Source: Paracyclopina nana
Lineage: Eukaryota; Arthropoda; Copepoda; Cyclopoida; Cyclopettidae
Assembly: GCA_019096065.1 (NCBI GenBank)
Contig: JAGUCH010000008.1
Span: 5,709,001 to 5,773,000 of the forward strand
DNA: 64,000 bases
Direction: 5' to 3'
Positions within the stretch are counted from its first letter, which is position 1, and each line of letters opens with the position of its first letter. The notes beneath the pieces were generated by a model. The model was not told the origin of the DNA. It made no database searches and saw only the letters and a list, made by a program, of their open reading frames with translations. Shown one piece after another: positions 12,001 to 20,278 of this stretch. The translations under genes and the position numbers were made by a program.

Positions 12001-12308
12001 GTGTTCAGCCGGCTCCGAGAGGTGTCTCAGTAAGTCCGCGTGCAATGAGGTCTACGTCATTGGTTTTCTGTCCACCGTTTTCTGATCGGCCTCTAATTCG
12101 TACTTTGGGACTTAGCGAATTTTTATTTTCCGCGAAAAAGTTTTCCGTGCAAGTTCTTTGTTTACGGTTGATCACTGCGCGATTCGCCGTTCGGCTTTTC
12201 CCCGCAACTTGCGCTTGTGCGACGAAAACTTACGTCACTGACGATTTTCCGCGGACAGTTTTTAGTGCTGTTTTCCCCGCGTCTAGCAGAGTATTGAATT
12301 CCCCGCGT

Positions 12309-15300
12309 TTATAGTATATTTAGCGGAATCAATTGGCGAATAGAGTATACGTCAGGTTTTGCGGGTCTTATTTTATTCTGTTTAGTTTTACTTTGGTCCT
12401 GAGCAATCAGGACTTCGCATTTTCTAACTAATCCGTCTTTGTCCGGAATGAGTTTTGTTATTCTACCCCATTTCCAGTCATAGCGAGGTGCAACTTGCCA
12501 TGTCTTTTTTGCATCCGGAGACTGCATTATGAGGCAAAGTTCACCGAGTTTTGGATTTTCTCTAAATTTTGTCCATTTAGGGAACTTTTTCAGGTCATCG
12601 ATTATGGCAGTTGTCCATTGTTGCCAGTAAGTATCGACGATGTCACGTATATTCAAGTAAAGGTTCGTGAATCTGTTTTCATCTTTTACTTCGAGGACAC
12701 TGTTGTCAAAGTTTAAACCTGACTTTATTAAGTCATTGATGCATAGAATGCCTTCTATTTTGTCAGTTTCAATTGGATTGACAGGTCTGTTATTTATCAA
12801 GTTTATGATCATTTCAGATGCCGTCAATAATTCATCGTGGGAGAATTCGTGGCTTTCTAGACATGGAAGTCTAGCTTTTGCCAAGCCCACCATTCGTTCA
12901 GCGAGTCCATTGTTTTGGGGACTGTAAACAGGTGAGAATTCCCAGTTTTCTATATTTAAGGTAGTCTGTATAGTGGTCATGTCAGGTATTAAAAGTTTTC
13001 TGGCGCAACAAAATTGAGCCGCGTTATCAGACCTGACATTTTTCGGGGTCCTTCGTTTGCTGCAAAACCTTTGTAGAGCAGTTATAATATGTTCTGTTGC
13101 CATGCTTTCCGTGATTTCCATGTGAAAAGCGTGAGTTTGCTGGCAAACTATGATTAGCAGATAGTACTTGTGAATTGCGCGTCCGATTTTCACTTTGACT
13201 GGGCCTGCAAAATCGATCGAAATGGATTCGAATAGTTTTAAGGTTTCCAGTTTTGGATCCGGAAGCGGAGCCATGTGCTGACTTTGATAAGGTTTTCCTT
13301 TTGTTAAGTTGCATATCAAACAGTGTCTGATCACGTTTTTGGCAAGTACTCGTAGTCCTTTTATTTGGAAGAATCGATTGACTTCCATTATAGTTTCTCG
13401 TAAAGGTGCATGATTGACTTCATGAACGTTTTGTACTAAAAGTTTCGTCAGATGACATTCTTTGTCAAGTATGATTGGCCTCCTTTGGTATACAGACAAG
13501 GCTTCGAAGTCTTCTACTCGTGATTCCCCGCGTACGATGCCGTTTGCATCGAGCTTGGCATTGAAGCTGGCGAGTTCTGCCTTTAGGTTAGAACTTTCAC
13601 GAGAAAAAGCTGCTGTTTGGGCCTCTTTTATGATAAAAATCAGGGCAGAGCGAAGCTTTTGAGGTAAGGGGCGCTTGGCCTTTAGGTTAAAGCTTTCCAG
13701 CTTTTTGCGAGTTTCTCCAGTGCAATCCGGACTTGCCAGTCTCTTTGAGCAAAGTCTGAATTTTCCGTTTTCTAGAGTAGAGACTCGTTTTAAAAGTTTG
13801 CTAAGGTCATTGAAGTGAGTTTTCAAATACGTTTCGCTGAATATGATCATGCGTTTTGATACATGTTTTATTAAGTCATTTGGCTGTTTTTCAGGCCATG
13901 AGGCGTCCAGTTTGAACAGAGCTCGTATATAGTCAAATGACATAAACGGGGTGTAGTTTTTGAGCTTTAAATGGCTGAAAAGGCAGATCCTTGCGAATGA
14001 GTTCCTCATTTCGTTTTGATCCTCTTCAGGCATGTCATCGAAGTTTTCCTCATCAAAGTCATAATCCGGATTTTCGAGGTTATTACCTTTGAACCAGAAG
14101 TTTTGTTGACTGATGAATTCGTCAAGTGTCAAAGAACGAGTGCCAAGGTCTGCAGGGTTTTTATTAGTCCTTACGTAGTGCCATTGACTTTTATCAGTTG
14201 TTTCCCGTATTAGTGCAAGTCTCGTAGCAATGAATTGTTCAAGCCGTCTGCTTGTGAACTTAATCCATTGCAAAGTGCACTGTGAATCGAGATAGTAATG
14301 AATGTTTTCCTTTGGCACCTCGTAATTGACCAGTTTTAAGTTTTTGACCACGTTTGGAACTATTTGGGCAGCACAAACTGCTCCCATTAGTTCAGCTTTT
14401 GGAATAGATCTCCCTGAAAATGAGATCAGCTTCTTTTTAGCTACAATAAGATGAGCTTTTATTAGCTCGTTTTCATCGTCAGTTTTGTAAAAAGTTCTAA
14501 TGTAAACTGCGACACAATAAGCTTTTCGTGAGTCGTCGCAGAAAGCATGTATTTCACGTTTAGTTATCGATTCCGGATTGACAGATATGTAACGAGGTAA
14601 TTCAATTTCGTTTATTTTGCATCCGTCATTGACATAGTTTTGAAAGGCTTTAAGGATTGGCTCGATTCGTTCGTCTTTTTCTTTATAGTCTACGAGCTTG
14701 TCATCCCAGCCAAGTTTTAAAGTATCGTTTAAGCCCCAGACTTCCTGAGTTATTAGGCGTCCTTTTAAGGTAAATGGGGCTAATAAGTCTTGGGGGTCAA
14801 AAATTTGAGCCACTACTGATGTGATGTATCGTCTGGTCACGATTTTGAGGTCATCATCAGTAAGTTTTGTTTTCAAAGGTTGAAAGCTAATAGTGTCATC
14901 GCTCGAGATCCATTTGATGCCTAGAGCTTTGACATCTGGAGTTTTTGATTTTAGGTCAAACGTGGGATGCCAGTCTGAAGTTTCTATTTGGGACATGAAG
15001 TCCTTGTCATTACTGACCCACTTTTTAAAGACCATTCTCGATTTTGCATGGACATTTTTGACATCATTGTAAACTGCGAGTGCATCGCTCGTTTTATCGC
15101 AGCTGAACAAAATATCGTCCATGTAAAGGCATTCATTGAACACGTATTCGGTCAATGGATGCAAGTTGCCTTCTTTTGAGATCTCTTTCATAGTATAGAG
15201 GGCAGCGTAAGGCGAAGCTGCGTTTCCAAAGACCCATGACTCAAACTGATAAGCTTGGCCTCTGTGGATTAGTCTGTGAAACTTTTTGTCTTTCTCACTA

Positions 15301-16499
15301 AGGTGGACGTTTAAAAACATCTTTTCAGCGTCAGCTATATAGCCTTTTAGTCCCATCCGGAAGCGCATCCAGATTGACCATATGTCGCCTTGAAGCTTTT
15401 GGCCAGTCATAACTTGTGAGTTTAAAGAGACCTTGTTTTTGCCGAAAGGACGGGCTGCATCCATGCAAACTCGAACTTTCATAGTAAGTCTGTCAAGTTT
15501 GACCACCATGACACGTGGAATATAGAAGCCGATGAGCTTGTCTTTGTCATCGCGAAGAAGTCTAAGAGCTCCGTGTTTTACCATGTCTTCTATCGCTTTG
15601 TCCACTTGTTTCATATTTTCAGGACCTAATTTGTCCTCTTGTTTTTTCTCAAAAGTGTAAACTTGATAATAATTATTTGGCAGAGGAGGTGGATCAGGCC
15701 ATGAGTACCAAGGTACATCCATTTCCTTGTTGCCTTTGGCATTAGTGTGGATGCTGCCTTTGATGATGTCTCTGGCTTTGATCTCGTCTGCAGTCAAGTA
15801 TTCGTTACTTTCAATGAGTTTTAATCCTTGGCTGTCATCATCGAAAAGTGCATACATGATTTCCTTGAGTTCTGGGCACTCATTTTGCACTATTTCGTGA
15901 GTTAGCAAGGTGGCACTTGAGTTTTGCTTTGAATCCGGATTTGAATAAGTCAGCGTATTGCCAAAAACAGTTTCTCTGACTAAGGGCGAGTTTTCCATTC
16001 CGGACGAGATGTCTTTAAAACTGGTATGCAAAGTTGGATAGTTGATGCCAAGGAGGATTTCAACTGGTCCATTATGCAGTTTCGGAAAGTCAATTGGCTT
16101 CAAAAAGTCAAATTGTCTTTTAAGTTTTTCATAGTTTGGCAATTTGATCAGTTTGTTGATGCCATCAGACGTGTAAGCTTGAATGTCAAAGTTCTGCTTC
16201 GTTTTAAACACAGGTCTGATGTTAACATTGCATCTATAACTTTTCATGTCCTGGACTTTGTCATTGATAGTGGAGACTGAATAGTTAACTTTTTGCCCTT
16301 GAAGGTTCAAAGCCTTGTGTAGACTAGTGCTGATGAAGGTATTACTTGAAGCTTCATCCAACACCATATTAGTTTTCACTTGCTTGTCACCATTAGTAAC
16401 AATGACAGGGACTACTCTAAAGCACTTGTTTGTGGTCAGTTTAGGTAAGTCTAGCTGTCTTTTTATTTCTATCATTTGTAGGGCGACTGCTTCAGGCAT
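12309..16499 (-). CDS. pol: BEL/Pao pol polyprotein: protease, RT, RNase H, integrase
   Basis: This retroelement polyprotein has 1,396 residues from its first ATG. Domains in order: an aspartic protease of the DUF1758 type (LDEASSNTF, Asp about 48); reverse transcriptase (Asp about 390 in YIADAEKMF, and YMDD 459-462); RNase H (Asp 655 in HAFCDDS, Glu 703, Asp 738); integrase zinc domain (His 1026, His 1030, Cys 1060, Cys 1063); integrase core DDE (Asp 1096, Asp 1158, Glu 1201); and a C-terminal DUF5641-like segment (YWQQW to DWKWGRI). All catalytic residues are present and no frame break is seen. The ATG lies 8 bases past the gag stop in the -1 frame. That frame is open back to the slippery heptamer at 16547-16541, so pol is probably made as a gag-pol fusion rather than from this ATG. 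The YMDD box (many BEL elements have YVDD) and the Glu after the protease Asp are small oddities. Confidence 0.95.
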   Translation of the reverse strand: MPEAVALQMIEIKRQLDLPKLTTNKCFRVVPVIVTNGDKQVKTNMVLDEASSNTFISTSLHKALNLQGQKVNYSVSTINDKVQDMKSYRCNVNIRPVFKTKQNFDIQAYTSDGINKLIKLPNYEKLKRQFDFLKPIDFPKLHNGPVEILLGINYPTLHTSFKDISSGMENSPLVRETVFGNTLTYSNPDSKQNSSATLLTHEIVQNECPELKEIMYALFDDDSQGLKLIESNEYLTADEIKARDIIKGSIHTNAKGNKEMDVPWYSWPDPPPLPNNYYQVYTFEKKQEDKLGPENMKQVDKAIEDMVKHGALRLLRDDKDKLIGFYIPRVMVVKLDRLTMKVRVCMDAARPFGKNKVSLNSQVMTGQKLQGDIWSIWMRFRMGLKGYIADAEKMFLNVHLSEKDKKFHRLIHRGQAYQFESWVFGNAASPYAALYTMKEISKEGNLHPLTEYVFNECLYMDDILFSCDKTSDALAVYNDVKNVHAKSRMVFKKWVSNDKDFMSQIETSDWHPTFDLKSKTPDVKALGIKWISSDDTISFQPLKTKLTDDDLKIVTRRYITSVVAQIFDPQDLLAPFTLKGRLITQEVWGLNDTLKLGWDDKLVDYKEKDERIEPILKAFQNYVNDGCKINEIELPRYISVNPESITKREIHAFCDDSRKAYCVAVYIRTFYKTDDENELIKAHLIVAKKKLISFSGRSIPKAELMGAVCAAQIVPNVVKNLKLVNYEVPKENIHYYLDSQCTLQWIKFTSRRLEQFIATRLALIRETTDKSQWHYVRTNKNPADLGTRSLTLDEFISQQNFWFKGNNLENPDYDFDEENFDDMPEEDQNEMRNSFARICLFSHLKLKNYTPFMSFDYIRALFKLDASWPEKQPNDLIKHVSKRMIIFSETYLKTHFNDLSKLLKRVSTLENGKFRLCSKRLASPDCTGETRKKLESFNLKAKRPLPQKLRSALIFIIKEAQTAAFSRESSNLKAELASFNAKLDANGIVRGESRVEDFEALSVYQRRPIILDKECHLTKLLVQNVHEVNHAPLRETIMEVNRFFQIKGLRVLAKNVIRHCLICNLTKGKPYQSQHMAPLPDPKLETLKLFESISIDFAGPVKVKIGRAIHKYYLLIIVCQQTHAFHMEITESMATEHIITALQRFCSKRRTPKNVRSDNAAQFCCARKLLIPDMTTIQTTLNIENWEFSPVYSPQNNGLAERMVGLAKARLPCLESHEFSHDELLTASEMIINLINNRPVNPIETDKIEGILCINDLIKSGLNFDNSVLEVKDENRFTNLYLNIRDIVDTYWQQWTTAIIDDLKKFPKWTKFRENPKLGELCLIMQSPDAKKTWQVAPRYDWKWGRITKLIPDKDGLVRKCEVLIAQDQSKTKQNKIRPAKPDVYSIRQLIPLNIL

Positions 16500-16507
16500 T
16501 TTAGTTG

Positions 16508-18985
16508 CTATGTTATCGCTGCACTTGGTTCGCTGCTGTCTAAAAAACTATTTCGTTCGAGCAGCGTAGCCAGCGTGGTCTCGATTTTGTCAAGCTTCTT
16601 TTCGAGGTTTCTATTCATTGACTCTTTTTGCCTGTTATCAAAGTGCTTGTGCATGATGCCGTGATGTGGGCCATTGCAAGCTTTGCATTTTGGGGCTTTG
16701 CAAGTGTTTCGTCTGTGTTTTGACGTGAGACAGCGCATGCAGACCCCTTTTTCTATGCACTTTTCGTATTTGTCCTTAGCTGCCATTTTGTAGAAGACTC
16801 TGCACTTTGGCAGCGTGTGGTTGTCTTTGTTACAGACTGGGCAGGAGGACAAGGTTTCATCTCTAGTAGCAGTAGCTAAGCAAGTCTCTGAGAAGTCAGA
16901 CGAGTAGTCAGATTCGACTTCAGTGTCCGAGTCAGAGTGGACTAGCAAGGTGGGCTCTGCTTTCTTTTTCGGTTTTGCGCCCGTGGGAGCGTCCGTTTTC
17001 AAAGTTTTTTCGTAAGCATTTAGTCTGTTCAGTGACATGTGCCATTCCATGAATTGTAAGACTGATGTTATGCTTTTTTCCAGGTCCTTGGACTCAATGT
17101 AAGTCTCATATGCCATTTTTGAGGACTCTTTCCATTGAATTCCGAAGAAGATGGACTCGATGCCAAGTTCCGGATTGCATTTGCGTCTGATGCCCTCATC
17201 TTTATAGTGTTTTCGAAGATCATAGATGACGTCCTTATATTCAATGAGTAAGTCTTTATTCGTATGATCAAGAGGGCGAAGTCCGGACAGTTTATTTAAC
17301 AAATAACCTTTTCTGCCTTTTTGGTCAGCGAATAAAATATCGAGACGTTCCAAAGCATTGGCCAAGTTTTCCAGATTGAGCGGTTTGCAGTCTTTGACTT
17401 CAGTCAAAGCTTCTCCTTCAACGCAGTCCCCCAATATCATTAGTTTGTTTGCTGGGGAGATCGTGGTGTTTTTGATGACTTTCAAGAAGAACCTGTCTTT
17501 GAAGTCCTGATAGTCACCCATGTTTCCGGAGAATTTGAGCTTGAAGCTGTCCGTGTCCTTGGGCAGTTTTTCCTTCTTTGGAATGAAAATTTGGCTCATT
17601 TTGAAGGCCCTTTTGTAGATGTCTGACCATTCTGTGATTGGGTCCTTTTCAGTTTTCCTGAGGAAGGCATTACGTTCCGTTTTGACAGTTATGAACTCTT
17701 CATCCTCCTCTTCAAAAGGCGAAGGTGATCGATGTCTGGAACTTCTTCCTCGGTATGAGTTTTCGGGCCTGGCATTGTTATTGCCACTGCAATTGTCATT
17801 GCCATTGCCATTGCCTTGAGCATTGTTATTAGCGTTGGCATTCTGATTTGGTCCTTTTATATTGGACACTGGCCAGTTTTCATTTTTCGGCTGGTTTGGG
17901 GTTAGCTCTAGATTTGGAGCTTTCATGTTTTGCCGATGTATGGTAAGTTCCAGGTCCTCAAAAGCTCTTTTTTCGAAACTTTTCATGTCCTTTTCATCTG
18001 GATTGGACACTTCTTGTTCTTTTTGAACTTGTTTCGGAGGGTGAGCAGGTGTAGACGTTGGGACTTGTGATTTTTGAGCTGGAGCTTGTGTTTTTGGTTG
18101 AGGTAATTTCAAAGTCCTCAACAAAGCTCCTGAGCTGCTTCGGTGGCGAGTAATATGCCCTTGGAATGAACTGATTTGACGTTTGTCCAGTTTTGCTAGC
18201 TTGAAAGCGTCCTTTGCTTCTTGAGCTTTTAGCGCAATTTTCGATTCCAATTCATCCAGTACTTGTTTTCGTTCCTGGTACAAGTCCGGATTCGGGTCAT
18301 TTCCATAGGTTTCGATCTTGTTTTTCAGGTCAGCAATGAAGCATTTCAGCTGCTTGTACAGATCATTTGCTTTTGCGTTTTCCGGAATGGATAGATCGAA
18401 AGGCTTGTTTTCGTCTTCAGGGGAGTCTTTGCTGACTTGCAGCGATTCCTCTTTTTCATTGTCATCACGGAGAGCTTCTCGTTTTTCAAGCAGTTCCGTC
18501 ATAGTTTTGTCTCCCATTTCTGGTAATTTAGACAGGCTGACATTGTTCCAGTCACAGACATAGGATGATTCTGCTAGGGAGACCTGTGACTCGTCTGGAT
18601 GCAGTTTTTCATATTCGGCCTGATAGACTTTGAACTTTGCAATCCAAGCTCTCCTTCGGATCATTAATTTTTGCAGTTCTTTGTCCAATTCAATGGCCTT
18701 TGAGTCTCTCATTTCACCGTCCTCATAGTCTCCGTAAGGCATTTGGAAGACAGCATTGATGCTGTCCTGTAGAACAGTGAGTTTGGGTCTGAGAGCTTTC
18801 AATTCCTTTATTTTTGACTTCACATTCGCTTTCATAGTTTCGATTGGAATTTGGTACCAGTCCTCGAAGACCTTGAACAGAGCCTGAAGCTCATTTTCAA
18901 TGTCACTGATAGCCGATGTCCAATTGGATCCGGACTCGTTTTCATCCGATGAATGCGAAGTGCTGTTCAATACTTTTTCCGCCAT
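16508..18985 (-). CDS. gag: BEL/Pao gag
   Basis: This 825-codon frame encodes the capsid and nucleic-acid-binding protein. The N-terminal half is charged and helical, with a Pro/Gln-rich linker and an Asn/Gly-rich stretch. A DUF1759-type capsid region follows (KLKFSGNMGDYQDFKDRF onward). At about residues 715-783 there are two CCHC zinc knuckles (CX2CX4HX4C, starting CPVC and CMRC) and a third Cys/His motif starting CKAC. A helical tail (KKLDKIETTLATLLE) follows. The ATG at 18985 is the first in the frame and is preceded by a donor-like GTAAAA. The gag stop is TAG at 16510-16508. Thirty bases before it lies the heptamer T TTT TTA in the gag frame. The frame is intact. Confidence 0.95.
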   Translation of the reverse strand: MAEKVLNSTSHSSDENESGSNWTSAISDIENELQALFKVFEDWYQIPIETMKANVKSKIKELKALRPKLTVLQDSINAVFQMPYGDYEDGEMRDSKAIELDKELQKLMIRRRAWIAKFKVYQAEYEKLHPDESQVSLAESSYVCDWNNVSLSKLPEMGDKTMTELLEKREALRDDNEKEESLQVSKDSPEDENKPFDLSIPENAKANDLYKQLKCFIADLKNKIETYGNDPNPDLYQERKQVLDELESKIALKAQEAKDAFKLAKLDKRQISSFQGHITRHRSSSGALLRTLKLPQPKTQAPAQKSQVPTSTPAHPPKQVQKEQEVSNPDEKDMKSFEKRAFEDLELTIHRQNMKAPNLELTPNQPKNENWPVSNIKGPNQNANANNNAQGNGNGNDNCSGNNNARPENSYRGRSSRHRSPSPFEEEDEEFITVKTERNAFLRKTEKDPITEWSDIYKRAFKMSQIFIPKKEKLPKDTDSFKLKFSGNMGDYQDFKDRFFLKVIKNTTISPANKLMILGDCVEGEALTEVKDCKPLNLENLANALERLDILFADQKGRKGYLLNKLSGLRPLDHTNKDLLIEYKDVIYDLRKHYKDEGIRRKCNPELGIESIFFGIQWKESSKMAYETYIESKDLEKSITSVLQFMEWHMSLNRLNAYEKTLKTDAPTGAKPKKKAEPTLLVHSDSDTEVESDYSSDFSETCLATATRDETLSSCPVCNKDNHTLPKCRVFYKMAAKDKYEKCIEKGVCMRCLTSKHRRNTCKAPKCKACNGPHHGIMHKHFDNRQKESMNRNLEKKLDKIETTLATLLERNSFLDSSEPSAAIT
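16541..16547 (-). promoter_or_regulatory. -1 ribosomal frameshift heptamer (T TTT TTA) joining gag to pol
   Basis: In the gag frame the codons read AGT TTT TTA, so the heptamer fits X XXY YYZ exactly and is the same heptamer used by HIV-1. After a one-base slip back, the pol frame is open from here to its ATG at 16499 and on to the end of integrase. The gag stop is only 30 bases after the heptamer. I did not establish a downstream stem or pseudoknot. Confidence 0.85.
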
Positions 18986-19713
18986 TTTACTCGTGAAATA
19001 AACAAGGTTTTATCACAAGCAAGTTTTTTATTATCGTATAGACACGAATAACTGTATAGAGGAAGTTTTGAATGACAAGTAGTCAATAGTTTTACAGAGA
19101 TATAGATAGAGGTTGACAATCCTTTTGAGGTTTTGAGGATTGCCTGGGTTGGGTTCACTGTAAGGAAAGTTTTCGAAGAGGTTGATAGAAAAGTTTTAGA
19201 AAAGGAAGGTTTCGAAGAAAAAATGACGATTTCGGAGCTCTGATGCCTCGGGATTGTACGAATGCCGGGGGATTTCGCTCGTCTGATGGTCATATGCCAA
19301 ATGGAAGCTCAGGTTTGATGATGCTTTCGAAGTTCTGATGCCTCGGGATTATGCGAATGCCGGGGGATTTCACTTGTCTGAGGATCACCTAAAGCTGGGT
19401 TTTCCACGTGGTTTTTTGATCCTTGGCTCACGGGATTTCGACGCCGCTTTTCAGCGTGTTTTCTGATGCCGCTTGCGAGGATCGGTTCAATAGCTTTCGC
19501 CAAACACGGGATTTCAACGCCGCTTTTCAGCGTGTTTTCTGATGCCGTGGATGAGATCGCTGTTAGCTGAAGTAAACGGGATTTCCAACGCCGCTTTTTA
19601 AGGCAGGGGTTTTCTGATGCCGTTTAGTTTTCAGCCCCAAGAGCTACGGCATTCAATATTTCGAACCGGCGGTTAACAGGGCTTAGGCAAGTGCCTGGAA
19701 ACGTTGGACGCCA
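18986..19713 (-). other. BEL 5' leader with internal tandem repeats
   Basis: This 728-bp stretch lies between the 5' LTR and gag. Two copies of a roughly 62-bp unit are at about 19231-19293 and 19327-19387 (period 96, share GATGCCTCGGGATT). Three copies of a 41-47-bp unit start at 19431, 19507 and 19577 (share CGGGATTTC and TTTTCTGATGCCG). No long open frame is convincing here. A packaging or dimerisation role is conceivable but not shown. Confidence 0.75.
19694..19713 (-). promoter_or_regulatory. Putative primer binding site of the BEL element
   Basis: TGGCGTCCAACGTTTCCAGG starts directly at the end of the 5' LTR. The opening TGG pairs with a tRNA CCA end. The tRNA species was not identified. 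Confidence 0.6.
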
Positions 19714-19946
19714 TGTGCGCAGTGTCGCTGCAAGAATACTAAGTCCTTGAGAGAACTGCGGATGACTGTGAAATAGTTTTCTACGTTTTAATGAAACTTA
19801 CGAAGTTTTCAATAAAGAACGAGTGTAAACGGTGAATGCTGGAACGTAACTGCGGTTCTATTTCAGCTGTTGACTACTGGGGGAGGGAAACACAAGTAAG
19901 AGCGGGAACATTCAAAAGTATATACATAGCGAGGAGAAATCAAACA
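19714..19946 (-). repeat. 5' LTR of the BEL element
   Basis: This 233-bp LTR appears identical base for base to the 3' LTR. Identity of the two LTRs means very little time since insertion, because they are copied from one template. Confidence 0.95.
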
Positions 19947-20278
19947 CAGTTAAGTTCAGCTTGTTCTAGCCAAGTTCGGTTCGTTTTGGCAATGTTCAGT
20001 TGACCGCTGAGCTGACACGCCAACGCGTTGTACATCAGCAGCTGATGAGCAAAGTAAGCTTTTCTCAATTAAGCGAGCTTCAGTTACTACGCATATGAGA
20101 ACACTTTTTGTAGCTAAGTTCAGTTTGGCAACTGAACTTAGCTGGGCAAGTAAGCTAGTGCTACATAAAATCAAGCTAAGTTAAGTTCTACCTACATAAA
20201 TATCTGGGAACGGAACTGAACTAAACTTAACTTTCTACCAAACTTAACTTGACTAACTGAACAATACGGGAACGCCCT

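Larger units (their letters stand above)
10222..19946 (-). mobile_element. Complete BEL/Pao LTR retrotransposon
   Basis: This is a 9,725-bp retroelement transcribed on the minus strand. From its 5' end it has LTR (19946-19714), primer binding site, a repeat-bearing leader, gag, pol, a third ORF, a short purine-rich tract and LTR (10454-10222). The LTRs are both 233 bp, start TG and end CA, and I see no difference between them. The 5-bp target duplication CAGTT is at 10217-10221 and 19947-19951. The pol order protease, reverse transcriptase, RNase H, integrase and the two-CCHC gag place it in BEL/Pao rather than Gypsy or Copia. All three reading frames are open, so the copy looks young and possibly competent. 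It sits inside a family C element. Confidence 0.96.
10154..20278. mobile_element. Family C inverted-repeat element, split by the BEL retrotransposon
   Basis: The left end starts AGGGCGATCCCATATT and the right end, read on the other strand, starts AGGGCGTTCCCGTATT. Both continue with a shared TTAGTCAAGTTA further in. With the BEL insertion and one CAGTT removed, the element would be about 396 bp. The right half contains a perfect 14-bp-stem hairpin (AGCTAAGTTCAGTT / AACTGAACTTAGCT, about 20112-20143). The flanks are ATT on the left and AGT on the right, a degenerate 3-bp duplication. Confidence 0.65.
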
